A DNA stretch of 64,000 nt. It comes from Enoplosus armatus (lineage: Eukaryota > Chordata > Actinopteri > Centrarchiformes > Enoplosidae). Location: contig NC_092190.1 in NCBI RefSeq assembly GCF_043641665.1, positions 20,573,548-20,637,547 of the forward strand, read 5' to 3'. Positions 1-11,465 of the stretch are shown here, piece after piece; position 1 is the first letter of the stretch, and each line of letters begins with the position of its first letter. Under the pieces are notes generated by a model that was given only the letters and a program-made list of their open reading frames with translations, was not told the origin of the DNA and ran no database searches. The translations under genes were made by a program, and so were the position numbers.

Positions 1-976
1 GTGGTCAGTGAAATGTATGTTCTCAATGCCAGGTTCTGCATGACCTTTTGTGCAAGTGATGAGCACAACTGTACAGTAGAGAACAGATGAATTAAACACA
101 TGCATTCTTAACCAACCAAACAAAGTATATTTTTTCTTGCGGCCAAAGCACAGAGATGATGGTAATTCACACTTGTAGGCTCTCAAAAGCCTTGGCCACA
201 CATTGTTAGTCTTAGTTGGATAAATCAGTCATGAGAGAAAACTGGCACAAAAAAAAAACATACAGTAAGCAATCGACTTGTTACATACGCTTGTGTAAGT
301 TTAATTCAAATTTAAATAAATATTACCAGTCTTTAAGTAAAGTGAAGGGTCTTTTACAGAAAACTGAATGTTTGTAAATGCATTTAGCGTAATCATTCAT
401 TAAAAGATACATCAAGTTATGAATCATGAGCAAATGCATGATGCAGCATCACCTTTTGCCAGTGATACTGATTGATTTACGTTTTAGATTTACACATTTT
501 CTACTGTATGAATTAGTTTACTGTCTATGGAATTTGATGAAGACAATATTAAATGTTTTAAATATTAAAAAACAAAACATGTTACTAGGTAGGTAGATAT
601 CACCAGTATTTTAGAAATGTGGACTGATTAACAGTCAATGTGGATTGATTAAAATAACAAGACCATGATCTGAAAACACTTCGAGAAAATAGACTGCACT
701 GTGAGTTATGTGTGGGGGGAATTAAAATGTAATGTCCGTGTCACATTAAGCTCACAAAGCATTTGCTAAAAGTGGTCTGAAAAGGTCATGGTCTTGGCAC
801 TGAGTTTGGGAAAGGGATCGTCTGTATGAACACCGTGCTGCTTAACAATCTGTTAACAACAGCTTCAACCACCGAACCTCATCTCTATCCAGTTATCCTA
901 AGGTCAGCCATGCGTGTCCTGTCACAGGCTGATCTCCTCTGGCAAATCAGCTGATCCCACTATCTTCGATATGTAA

Positions 977-988
977 CCCCCCCCCCCC
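977..988. repeat. Poly-C run (C12)
   Basis: Twelve consecutive C residues are seen directly. Such runs recur in this window (22.2, 23.2, 43.0 and 54.4 kb). Confidence 0.95.
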
Positions 989-1231
989 TCCATGTTACGT
1001 CCGGGAGATATCGAACACTTAATAAAACACACGCTCTTAGGCTCAAATGTCACCGTCCTAAGCAGGGCTTTGTCAATACCTCCCTGACCTTTCTCTGTGT
1101 TTAACTTTGTAGGATATCACGCTTGGTGGTACAGCAGAATGGAAGGCATACAGGGGGACCATGCTGTGCAAGAAGGGGAGGGAGGTTTGCACTGGAGACG
1201 TGTGAGGCATTGTAAGCTAGCATGGCTTTGG

Positions 1232-1316
1232 GGGAGATATATAAGACCTGAAACAAGTCACTCGCAGCCTCCAATCATTCAATCAGAGTCTGCCAGATTC
1301 ATCAGAAAGCAGTAAG
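1232..1316 (+). promoter_or_regulatory. TATA-like core promoter candidate with possible splice donor
   Basis: TATATAAG lies at 1,238-1,245, where a TATA box would place a start near 1,270. About 70 bases on, a GTAAG donor-like motif begins at 1,312. No coding exon can be connected to it, so a real promoter plus short leader exon is only a possibility. Motifs this short also occur by chance in AT-rich DNA. Confidence 0.2.
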
Positions 1317-3917
1317 CTGACGCCAACCTGTTGTGTTGTGTTGTTTAGCATCAATTTAATATCTCCTCTATGTTTTACACCTGGTGCGACCTACTGAGCA
1401 GCATTTCATTGTTATCACTTTAAAACAAATTAGCAAACAAAATTCTTCCAGATTTTTTTCAATTTTTAAGCAGAGTTTTTGTAGAAAATCCATTTCCCGA
1501 GAATCCAATTATCTGAAATGAAAATGAATGACTGCTTCCACCTATTTCCATGCTGCAGAAATGAAATACAAAATGGAATAGGCTCAACTGAGTAAAAGCT
1601 TATCTTTTTCTCTTTGAGAGATGAAGGAGGTCTCAGTATTCTTTTCTTTTTTTACTGTGGTTGGCTTGGCAACAGGCTCCTGTCAGTCAGAATAACTTTA
1701 TTCAAGCTTAAAAAAAGGAAACTTGTCCAGGTGGCACAGGTCATACTGACAACTTGTCTAAGTACATCCTGACACACTCAGGAGGAAGAAATTAGGGTTA
1801 TATCAAGTTTTTTCCATGATTGCTTGTGTACTGTATCTTTATAGCGCATAACATTCATGCAGCTATTTTCATTTAATAAAGAATAAAACTGCATTCGAGG
1901 TCAGATGACTATCTCATTAATGCTATGTTTGTCTCAGTGTGGGATCAGCTGTGTGGGAAGAATCTGTGGAGATAATGTTGTCCGTTCACAGAGCTGTGGG
2001 TATCGAGAATGGCAAATGTTATCGATCTGTGTTTCTACAGGAGGTAGAGACAGTAAAATTAAAATGTCATAAGAAAGGACCTTGACTTTGAAATAAAAGT
2101 AACCACAGTACACTGATACAAAGGGGGGGTCATGTAAAGTTGCATGACTATTCGCAGTATTTGTGTTGTTTCACCTTGTGACTGTTGTTCCTGAGTTCAG
2201 CATGGCTTACAGGCTGTTCCACTTTTCATATGAAATCATTTAGCATTTTGTAACATATGCACCTGCAGTGTCATGTGCTTTGAAAACCCATGAGTGCCAA
2301 TTTAAAGACTTCTATATGCTGCTAAATGCCAATCCAACTAATGTGACCTTTGTTAATAACACTGGAAATTATGATTACTTCAGATTTCAGTTTTTTTTCT
2401 CTCTGTGTCTGTCAGACGTTATTAAAAGGCATTCATTTAGCATTTTAAATCAGGTGACATAAGGTGTAATAATAAAGAAAATGACACCTAATGCATGATC
2501 TAATGCATTTTATGGTACCCTGTGGTAAAAATTCTTTAAGAATCGTCTCTGCAAGTGCTTTATGAGGAAAGAAATGCATTCAACACGTTTGTCAGGCCAG
2601 ACACACGATGTTGGACAGAAAACATTACTTTGTTTGTTTACAAGAAAACTCCACAGGGCACCTTTTAGTTGATTTTGATCAGTTTTCCCACCTCTATCAG
2701 TCGCCTGACCATTAGCCACCTTTCTGCTCAGCTGTTCTCAGTTTAGTCATTAGCTCCATGTAAATAGTGGAGTAAACAGTTCGCCTTCCTTGTGTGTCAT
2801 ATTGTCCCTGTTGCCACACATTTCTGCCTACTTGTCTGTCCCTTTACAAACTGTCTCAAAGGTTCAAACTCCTGTTACCAGCATTATTGTATTTTGAAAG
2901 CCCCCTGATAGTGAGTAGAGTCACTGATTTACCCGAGAACAATAAAAAAGAGCTTTTCAACCAAAGCATACAAGTTAAAGGCCTTATACTGTAGTTTGGC
3001 CAATTGATTCCATGCTGCTCCACCGCCAGGCTTCTATTACAGACGCTTTGACTGGAAGCAGTGAGATAACAAGTGTTTCCAAAGGTTCATCATGTTTTAA
3101 GAGAACAAAAACTATTGTCCTCACCTACTCCTCTGTCTCTGTCCTTCTTGGTGGCATCATTAAGATGGTGGAGATTAGAGCAGTGTGGGATTAATGGATG
3201 CCCTCCACTGTAGAACAAAGCTGGTCCAGGCACACAAGATCCCAGGTAATGAAGAAGCCGCTTGAGTTATGGCTTCATGTGGTGCCAGGCAGATAAATTT
3301 GGAGTGCAGGAGTGGTGACTGCTGACTTATCACCCCTGTGGAGATGACTGAAATCCCCAGACTGTGTGCTGCTTTGGTACAGTGACATCTTTCACCCCGA
3401 GGCATATAAACTGTGCTTCACCTTCGCCTTTAACCCTCTGAACATGGGTAAAAAGTGACCCGAGCGACAGATTTTGCTTCATATCTTTAAACATTATGCA
3501 TTTTATTTCTCAATATTTCCTGAATTACTCAACTAAGTTGTTTTTTTAACTTCACAAAGACTTATTTTAACAATATTTTATTTCTGCATAAAGTATATAA
3601 CTTGTGTTTATATCACTACCCCATGAATGCGCAACATGAGTCAAAAACGACCCGTATGTATTCTCAATGAAATTGTCGTGATTTAAGTTTCATTGTACTT
3701 GTCACCTCAGAATATACATCATGTGCCCATACATCATGTGTGAATGTGTATGTGGTTAGACAGATGTGAGAAAAACATATGTAACAGAGTCTGTATGATC
3801 TGATTCCACTTGCTATTTCATGTAGATTTGTTGGCTCAAGGGCGCCCTCCCTCAGGGGTGGTAAATGCCACTGGCACCTTAGAGGCATTGCCAGTTGTAA
3901 GTTGCTGTGCACAGCAC

Positions 3918-4284
3918 TGTAGGCAAATGTGGTGTATTAATGTCTGTATGTCCGCCATATGAACATATATGCACTGTGGTTTACCGAAACATTAATTAGA
4001 AGAGTTACAAATGGGTTACTGTACTTTAAGTGGTAAAAATGTACAATTAACGGTATAACACATTTGTTAAGTTAGCTAGCCAGCGTCTGTGTTAAAATAA
4101 TTTGCTGATCTTTTGTAATGTGCTGTGTGTGAGCTGCCTGAAACGAGCCAACTAAGAGACTGACCGGTACATGTTTTGTTCCTGTTCAGATATTAAACAG
4201 CGGCCCAAAAAGAGAAACAAGCCTCCTGTTCATCCTTATTCACACAACGCAGAGTCGAGGGGTTGATAGAACCGGCCAGTTACA
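3918..4284 (+). mobile_element. Solo-LTR-like block (tentative)
   Basis: The block starts TGTAGGC and ends GTTACA, the TG...CA pattern of an LTR. It contains a polyadenylation-like ATTAAA (about 4,192) followed by a U5-like tail. A clean 5-bp target duplication is not visible, and neither a primer-binding site nor internal retroviral coding sequence was found. Composition and layout suggest a solo LTR, but the boundaries are uncertain. Confidence 0.25.
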
Positions 4285-4628
4285 GCGAAGTGTAGCTGAG
4301 TGCGGTTACACATAGTTATATGTGAAAAATAATTATTGTGACCTATTGTTTTAGCTAAGAGTGAGTGAGAGTGAGATGTAAAGTCCTTTGTATAAGGCCA
4401 CAATGAGTGTCAGGAGACACCACATCCAAAGTCTCTGCAGTTACGTGACAAGATGACCAATGTACAATGTTCAAAAAGTCAGCAGTTGGTGCTCTTAGTG
4501 CAACAGACCCATGTGTAAGGATCACAGCACAAACACACCAAGGTTTTTGTTAGGACTGTGATGATTGTGATGAATAAAACAACAAAGGGAGACATGTGGA
4601 AATTGCGACTGAGGTTTTTTTTAAATCA

Positions 4629-4850
4629 CTACTGGTCAGTGGCGGACTCAGGCTGGGGCAGGGGCTGGGGCAAATACAATAAAAAGGGCACCAGCTGCAT
4701 GTGGTGGGGCACGAGAGCGCAGAAGGTTTCTCCACCACGCATCGTGTTTTCTCCACTGGAAGGGCACCCGAGAGGGCACTTCATCATGTTTTATCTGCCA
4801 TGGGGAGATCCAAGAGGCCACTTCTGCAGTGGTTCTTTCGAACATTGGAA
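4629..4850. repeat. Dispersed-repeat-like block
   Basis: The block begins CAGTGGCGGACTCAGG and carries recurring phrases of the type GGGCACNNGAGAGGGCACTTC and CAAGAGGCCACTTC. From memory it resembles ends of non-autonomous DNA elements common in fish. The reading frames across it, 115 codons on + and 65-68 on -, are overlapping and repeat-derived and show no domain. Confidence 0.3.
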
Positions 4851-5478
4851 AGTCACAAATGAATACAAAAGTATTAATTGCTCATTGTGTTGTCAGAATC
4901 GCTGAAACAATACATTTGACACAAATATGATTTAGGTGTTAGAAAATATATTGTACTGTTGACTTTCATCTTGGCGAGTTGTTTTTGACTCATGTCTGAA
5001 AGTTTCAGTTAGATGTGCAAACAGCATTTCTTTTCCCTACATAGCAAGACAGAGATTAATATAATGACTTATAATAATAAAAACAAAATAATCAATTATT
5101 TCTTAAAATCCTGGGTGAGGACACCATTTTGTTAAAAAGATATTACAAAGAAACATGTAGTATTAAAAAACCCCCCACAAATTACCAGAACTTTTTCATT
5201 GGGACAACTTTCATCCTTGGGAAATAATATGTTTGCATTTTAAAATACAATTTTTAAAGACAGTATTTCTTATCTATAATTTAGATTGATATTTATTGCA
5301 TTTTGCCTTTGACAGAGAGCAACAAAACGCATGCAAAAGAGACTTCCTGGCAATAAACCAGGGACATGGTGGCCATAAGCAAGGCGTCCCAGGCTATTTC
5401 ATTCTTGTTTTTGCGCCTTTGCCCTTTAACACGCTGTGTTGGTCTCTGCGGGCTTTCATATGTGTGAGCGTGTCATGT

Positions 5479-5508
5479 TGACCCTGTGATGGACTGGTGA
5501 CCTGTCTC
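5479..5508 (+). repeat. Short fragment of a common fish repeat
   Basis: The phrase GACCCTGTGATGGACTGGTG followed by ACCTGTC is a very common module in teleost dispersed repeats of the 'ccctgcgatgggctggcgacctgtcc' type. Only about 30 bases remain, so the parent family cannot be assigned. Confidence 0.4.
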
Positions 5509-6498
5509 CCTGTCTTCCACCAAGTGCATGACTGGAAAAGGGACAAAGTGCAAAGAGAAAATGTTTTATTTTTATCTAACTGCCACTTCTCTTCTCCTGT
5601 TCGATGGACACAGTCACAGGGTTTCTCAGATCACTAAGGGTACGAAGACTTGTCCCAAGGCTAAACTTATAAAATGGTGTGACAACTACTGGGGTTAAAT
5701 CTTGTGTTTTTGGATTACGGATCATCAGGATTAATGCTTGTGTGACACCACCACCACCTTCTGATCATTTGGATGTCTCAAAAGTGATTCATAAAATGGA
5801 TCCAGTAACAAAAGAAGTAACCTATCATTAACTCATTGTACCTGATAACTGTAGCAAGGTTTGAGGAATATTTCTCTGACAGTTTGGGTGGGTGCTAAAT
5901 GTTGTATGTAACACCCCACAGGAGTGTTTTGACTGCACTGGTGACATATCTCACTTTAGCACTTTTACCTTAATACTAATGTAATTCCACTGTTCAGCCT
6001 GACATAATGCTGTTACCACTGAGGTTTCTGACATTGAGGGAAACTGGTCAGTATAGTGAACTGACGAGAACTGATTAGTCCACAATGTTATTTCAAAGCC
6101 ATTGCATATTCCCCTCAGGTGAGCCCACCAGGAAGTCGCTTTGCAGTAGAGGGCACAGTCGTGTCACATAATGTGACACAAATGAATTAATGAACTGCTT
6201 AATTAGAAGGCACATACTGCTAATATTTGCGGGGGTGTATTCACAGTCTAGCACTCATGAGACACCTGACAGACTGTGTCTTGCTGGAACAAGCCCGGAG
6301 GAGATGGAGCGTGACTAGCTGTGACACTGTAATGCGGTGTGTCATGCCAAAGGTTGTGCCCTCTCTGTCCTTGCCTGCATCACACTTGTAGACCAAAGGA
6401 GCCTCTTCCTGTAAGATGTGGCGTGGCACATTATGCGGGTCATTGGTTTTGTCTTAGCAGCCGCACGTTATAATGTCCCGTATTTTGTCCTAGTTTCG
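5509..6498. other. Unassigned non-coding stretch
   Basis: No gene, clear repeat or RNA is visible. Short reading frames on both strands lack family features. Confidence 0.5.
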
Positions 6499-7087
6499 AT
6501 CATAGACTGTATAGAAGAAGTGAACGTTGTCACTGTGATGTCACCCACTAGTTTGTGGACTACCGTTTTGAAGCCTGGAGTTTGAAATTTTGGCTGTCGC
6601 CATCTTGTTTTTTTTTGGAACCACAAGTGGCCATATTTTGACGAGAGCGTGGAGCTGGGGATCTGAGAATCTCAAGACAATTTACATGCCTACCGATACC
6701 GGCAACCTGGCTGCTCCTGGCCCCTGGCTACACTATGCGAAGTAGCTGCTAACAAAGTGTACTTACCGGTAAAAATTGACAGCCACGCCCGAAAGCATAC
6801 CCCGCTTTATTGTCTATTTCACTCGTAATGGGATCATAATTTACAAAATGAAAGTGTTGTATTGAAGAAGACATGAAACTAGCGATTGAGACCTTAAACT
6901 CATTAGGAAAATGTTTACTGAGGTAATAAATCAAGTGTGAACTAAGGTAGTTTTCTCATAAACTTCTATTCAATCAGACTTATTTTTGCAACCAGTGGAG
7001 TTGCCCTCTGCTGGCCACTAGAAAGAACGCAGGTTTAAGGCACTTCCTCATTGGTTTCACTTTTCAGACCCAGACGTTGGTGCTTGC
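6499..7087. repeat. Teleost dispersed repeat, about 590 bp
   Basis: The block runs from ATCATAGACTGTATAGAAG to the phrase ending GACCCAGACGTTGGTGCTTG. Modules I recognise from teleost non-coding DNA appear in the expected order. These are a GATGTCACCCA / TTTGTGGACTACCGTTTTGA module, a GGCTGTCGCCATCTTG module, an interior AACTCATTAGGAAAATG module, and a closing GTTGCCCTCTGCTGGCCACT / GCAGGTTTAAGGCACTTC module. There is no coding capacity. The sequence suggests a non-autonomous element; the family name is not assigned. It appears close to full length. Confidence 0.7.
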
Positions 7088-7599
7088 TTTTAATCAAACA
7101 GGCATTCTTAAAACATTTTCTTCCCGCAGTTTTATTTTGGGTTTAGTTTGAGGTGTAATTTGGATTAACTGAGCACTTGTTTGTTCCTAATACAGAGCAT
7201 TTTGACGATTACCTCTTTAAAATATAGTGTCCCGTCACTTCAACCCCCCTGAGCCCAACTGCCCCCATAAAATCAAGGGCAGGAACAATGTCGTTAGCAG
7301 GCTTCTCATTTTCAGGTTTTACAAGTTGTATCAACATTTATTTTATTTATTTATTTTAGCGAAACTACAAATTGAAACGTTGTAATCTGCTAAATCGCGG
7401 GTTCGTGTCCGTCTGTACACTCTGCCAAAGATATTTTAAGGCAGTGGAATGCACACAATGTACAGTTTTAATATTTACAAAGTCAATTCAGTTATACTTT
7501 AAACTTGCAATAACCGCACAAACTAAGGTAAAACTCTTCAGCACCATGGACAGGGCCGACAGTCGCTGAACTAATAACTGCAGGACAGAGTGTATTTTT

Positions 7600-7724
7600 G
7601 GAGCAATGGGCGCTTGTTTTCGATATAACGGGCTGTTGAACAAATGGGCTTTCAGTCCAATGGGACATTTTTCAGACTATTGCAGTTTCGGAATAATGGG
7701 GCGTCGGAACAATGGGCAGTCCCT
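7600..7724 (+). repeat. Degenerate phrase repeat (AATGGG units)
   Basis: A phrase of the form GNANCAATGGG / GGAATAATGGGG recurs about five times within 125 bp (near 7,601, 7,640, 7,657, 7,690 and 7,708), with spacings of roughly 17 to 39 bases. The flanking DNA lacks it. It may be an old tandem repeat inside a transposon remnant. Confidence 0.5.
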
Positions 7725-10640
7725 GTTAAAACAGCCTCTATAAATAATCCAAGAGGGACTAAACTGTAATTTCCTGGTTTGAAATGTGGTGTGGATAGGA
7801 AGCAGCTGTGGATACCAAGGTGTATAATATTGATGAAATTTCAATATTCACCAAACAGTCCCCCAATCTAACTCTAAGTGCTTATTTAAGTTTCATGAGA
7901 TGAGACTAAAATTGGATTTGACATTTTTCATGTCCGTGTATTAGCATTTCACCACCAGCCCAAACTCTGTTTTGGCAGGTCTCTTCTCCCTTCATTCTCC
8001 TCGAATAAGCCATCTGCAAATGACAACTTGCTAAATAAATTAAATGCTGATTAGACCACCCACTGATGCAGACACATGTTTTACATACTGTGTTTATATG
8101 AAAGACTCTTTGAATTGCTTTCTACCTTATTACCCTGTCACATTCTACTATTGATTATTTTAAAGTGGGCAATCTCACTGTATTCAAGACGGTGGAATCC
8201 TGACATCTTTTCTTGTTTTTGTTTTTAAAATCATACATTTCACAAGCAGGTGGAGAGGATTGGAGATTTTTTTTCTATCAAGTCTTATGCAAATTAAGGA
8301 TGAAAGACATGTAGCTGACAATTACTTGCCAATGAATTCATGCCATGAGTTAACACTCCTCCTACAAAGGATGAGCTTAGTCAAATAATAATAATAATAA
8401 TATTGGCTCTGACAACGTACCTGACCAACAGTCAACAGAACAGTCAACACTGAGAAGCTCTATGGTGTTCCACAAAGGTCACAGGTTCAATCCCCTTAGT
8501 AACTGTTTTCTCCATTCCGGTTCTTTGAGTAAGAACATATTTGCTAAATGAAGCCCTTATGTTTATAATGAGGTATACTGAAGTTATTAAGCTAGTTTAG
8601 ACCACAGCTTACCAATGAGGATAGTAAATACTGACATTAACACTGGATGTTTTTACAGAACAGATACATCATGTCCATGTGAAACTTAAATCTAACGGGT
8701 CACTTCCAATCTCAACTAAATCGATTACAAAATGAATCAGAAAAGGAATCTAAATAGTAGACTTGAATGCCAACTTTGCAGTGGAATGAAATGCACCTAG
8801 CACGTGTGCTTTGAAAGCTTGCTAAATACAACACACGTTTGGTTGCTTTAGAACAGCAACTTAGATCTTTAATGACAATAGTTATAGTTAATTTGATTCT
8901 TAACTTAAAATTATTGATATTCCACTCTTCATTTCGGCCTTATAGTAACAAATTGATAAATTGATGTACTGCTGAATGGCAGTACTTTTACATTTCAAAT
9001 GCTGTTCCTGATTTGAATGCTTCCTGTAGAACTGTAGAGCAAATGATAAGAATATTTGATACACACCAAAAGGCAATTTTATTTATGCAGCATATTTCAT
9101 TACAGGTTGACTTAGTGTGCTTTACATTAAAGTGTGAAGTGTTACAGTAAAGTGTAAAACTCTTTCACTGTTTGTTCAAATTATTATCAAAGTTTTTATG
9201 TTTTCTTATTAAAAAACTTATTTCTATAAAAAGATGTGTATGGAAAAATAAACTTGAAGAACCCTCAATGTGAGAATACATAACTATGTAAATGTAGAAT
9301 ATGTACAGTGTTGACATTTGGCTTATAGCCTATGACCTTGTCACTCACGTCAAGAAAACACCAAGCTCAGCACAGCAGGGAGCGGGGTGTGACGATACCG
9401 ACTTCTCCCCAAGGGGAGCACGAGCTCATGGCCTGCCGGCGGACGCTGGGGTGGAGGTGGGGAGGTGGGGCTTTTGAAATGCTTTATGAAGAGCAGCAGT
9501 GGCGGCAGCATTGATAGCTAGTGACAGCATGGCTTTCAGGTGAGTGGTGTGGCAGCAGGCGTGGTAACAAAAGCAGGAGCTGAGCACTGACATCATAGAT
9601 ACGGCATAAGTACACCACCCTTATTAAAAGGCTGCATTGGATATATGTTGCCGTGAGAAGAGCACACTATGCGAGTACACAGGTGGACTCGAGTTGACTG
9701 TCTGAACTAGTGAGCTTCACATTGGCATTCAATGACACACTTCTTCCACCTTTACCTCTGACCACAAGAGAGTGACCCCTGTATGGATGGGGGCACTTTA
9801 ATCCTCGAAGAGACCACTTCCATCAGGACAGAAAAGTTTCTCATCGAAGGGTAACAATGGCCACTCAAATGAACTTGGTGTTGATTTTGCAACCTTTTTT
9901 TTTTCCCCCCCAGGTTGTTTCCCCAACCTTTTTTTCCTCAGATAGATAGATTTTCCACACTTCACAAACTCTACATCTCATCTTGAAAATAAAAAGGCTC
10001 ATAGAATACGTTCACTTACTGCAGTGTCCTGCTTTCAAAAGGTTAGGGACAAGGGCACCTCTGGGAATAAGAGGCCCCCATATCTCATCAGAGAACCCCA
10101 AAGCTTAAACTGTCTAGGAGTTCCATTGCACACTGACTGCCTTTATTCAAGCTATCCTCTCTTTTAATACTCTCAGATCCTTGTGCCCTTCACGCCTGAG
10201 AAGAGAAAAAGTGCAGGTTAAGTCACAGTGATCATGTAGTCGAGTGCAACTTACTCCACTGAGAGTTCCCTCTCCCTCCATTTTAAATGATGTTAATGCA
10301 AATCAAGTGGGAGAGGAGGACTAAGTGCAAAAATGTGAGATGAATATCAATACCTACCGTTTAACATAAAACCCTCTCTTCTTTTTAACCCACTACACTG
10401 ATGGTCATCTACAACCTGTGATCCAGACTTAATTCTCAAGCGTCTGATTCTAATAAATCTGTTCAACCCACAGTGACTATCAATATTAAAAGTAATCTGG
10501 GAATTATCGTCATAAAACCCACTTTAAAGATTATAGGAACATGAATTGTGTTTGAGAGTGCAATCCTATCATGTAGTCCATGAAACTGGAGTGGTTATTG
10601 CAGATTTCTTGTTGTTCAATTCAATTCTGTTGTCATGCAT
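7725..10640. other. Non-coding stretch upstream of the G-alpha exon
   Basis: The DNA is AT-rich with an (AAT)n run at about 8,385 and a GC-richer island at about 9,350-9,560. No recognisable exon is present. A start-codon-plus-donor motif near 9,530 is discussed under findings. Confidence 0.5.
8385..8403. repeat. (AAT)n microsatellite
   Basis: About six trinucleotide units are seen directly. Confidence 0.9.
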
Positions 10641-10906
10641 CAGCAGCGCGCCGATAGACTTTAAACTATTAAAACCACCTTATCTTCCTCAATAAACTGC
10701 TTTTCTCATTCTGCCTTAAGAGGAAGACGAAGGCATCACTTTTAAGGATGCTCTGCGCTTTTTTCCTTCTGAATTTGTGAAGCGAGGAAGCAGGGGAGCG
10801 ATTGGAGAAGAACCACTGACTTAACTGGGGCGTCCCCAAAAGCCTTCCCACATTTTCACATTGACAGCAGAGGGCTCATTGGAGAGCGAGCTAGTCAGTT
10901 TGAATG
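10640..10906 (+). promoter_or_regulatory. Presumed 5' leader / proximal promoter of the G-alpha exon
   Basis: This is the region just upstream of the start codon. There is no obvious TATA box at a sensible distance and no marked CpG island. It is assigned by position only; the transcription start is not visible. Confidence 0.3.
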
Positions 10907-11025
10907 ATGGCTGGATGTTGTATGTCGACGAAAGGACGGAGAGAACCAGAGGGTCAACGGGGAGATTAAGAAGCAGCTGCGGAGAGACAAGGACTCTTGC
11001 AGGGAGCTGAAGCTGCTGCTGTTGG
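10907..11025 (+). CDS. Exon 1 of a Gq-class G-protein alpha subunit (GNA14-like), frame broken by one base
   Basis: Gq-class alpha subunits bind GDP/GTP at the inner face of the plasma membrane and activate phospholipase C-beta downstream of receptors. ATG at 10,907 (another ATG immediately before, at 10,904) opens MAGCCMST; the paired Cys residues match the palmitoylated N-terminus, and MAGCC points to GNA14 rather than GNAQ or GNA11. From 10,935 the next frame reads D-G-ENQRVNGEI, then QLRRDK, then RELKLLLLG. These match the family's N-terminal helix and first beta strand. The exon ends after the first base of the Gly codon, followed by GTGAGC, the phase-1 donor position used by Gq genes. 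Oddities: one extra base near 10,934 shifts the frame, so reading straight through stops at TAA 10,967. The helix has one residue fewer than its relatives, and a Cys stands where Arg is usual. The P-loop and the rest would be in later exons, which are not in this window. It may be a true gene with a sequencing error, or a decayed paralogue. The class is firm; the paralogue is likely but not certain. Confidence 0.75.
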
Positions 11026-11385
11026 GTGAGCATCTCTGAGCCTCTAACACTCGTTGACTTCTTGTTCACAGAATGTTTTCTTTTGTACACCCCCTGGAGT
11101 TTCGGAGAATACTCCAACGGATAACGCGTGAAGCGTAAACGCCTCTGTGCAAGCTTGTATAGCTCACACGACATCCATGGAGACCCGTGTCACAGTGTCT
11201 TGTGTCAGCACAAACAAGACTATAAATTTCAATTCAGTAAATGAAATGTAAATCTATGTATGTATTTGTTACATTTAGTTAGACAAAGTTAGGAAAGCTA
11301 TGTTTAAGTCAAGCCTGTTGCCTTACACATAAAAGAATAATCCCAGTATCTTCCATACAGTGAGGCATACAGTTTAGTATTTAAA
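11026..11385 (+). other. Start of the presumed intron 1 of the G-alpha gene
   Basis: It starts with GTGAGC directly after the exon. An acceptor-like TTGTTCACAG follows about 45 bases on, but the sequence after it does not encode the P-loop expected in exon 2, so it is not taken as an intron end. Confidence 0.4.
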
Positions 11386-11465
11386 CACTGATCAGTACTC
11401 TGTATCAGCCGATACCCAAAGCCCATCGGGTATCGGGACTGAAAAAGTCAGATCGGTGCATCCCA
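11386..11465 (-). mobile_element. hAT-type terminal fragment
   Basis: The block holds CAGCCGATACCC, CGGGTATCGGGACTGAAAAA and a terminal GATCGGTGCATCCC. Read on the minus strand the terminus is GGGATGCACCGATC, a hAT-like terminal inverted repeat widespread in fish. Only one end is present, with no transposase. Confidence 0.6.

Larger units (their letters stand above)
1..3430. other. Non-coding upstream stretch
   Basis: No coding exon, RNA gene or recognisable transposon is visible here. The sequence is AT-rich with short homopolymers and one C12 run. A TATA-like promoter candidate near 1,238 is listed separately. The short reading frames present (up to about 80 codons) show no protein family features. 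Confidence 0.6.
3432..5000. mobile_element. Decayed piggyBac-like element region with nested insertions (tentative)
   Basis: The left end reads TTTAACCCTCTGAACATGGG followed by a GTGACCC motif. A TTAA-adjacent start of this kind is typical of piggyBac-like elements in fish. A related phrase, CATGAGTCAAAAACGACCC, recurs in direct orientation at about 3,636. It recurs in inverted orientation at about 4,976-5,000 (GAGTTGTTTTTGACTCATG). The outer pair can be read as degenerate terminal inverted repeats. The interior holds an LTR-like block and another repeat-like block. No transposase reading frame survives. The outer boundaries are inferred. Confidence 0.35.

Noticed and set aside
4558..4905. 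115-codon + frame
   Set aside because: It is repeat-derived, with frames on both strands over the same DNA and no known motif.
7380..7420. tRNA B-box-like GGGTTCGTGTCC
   Set aside because: No A-box at the right distance and no cloverleaf could be drawn.
8480..8500. B-box-like GGTTCAATCCC
   Set aside because: No matching A-box or SINE body nearby.
11027..11085. Short intron of about 45 bases after the G-alpha exon
   Set aside because: The sequence after the acceptor-like TTCACAG does not encode the P-loop expected next.
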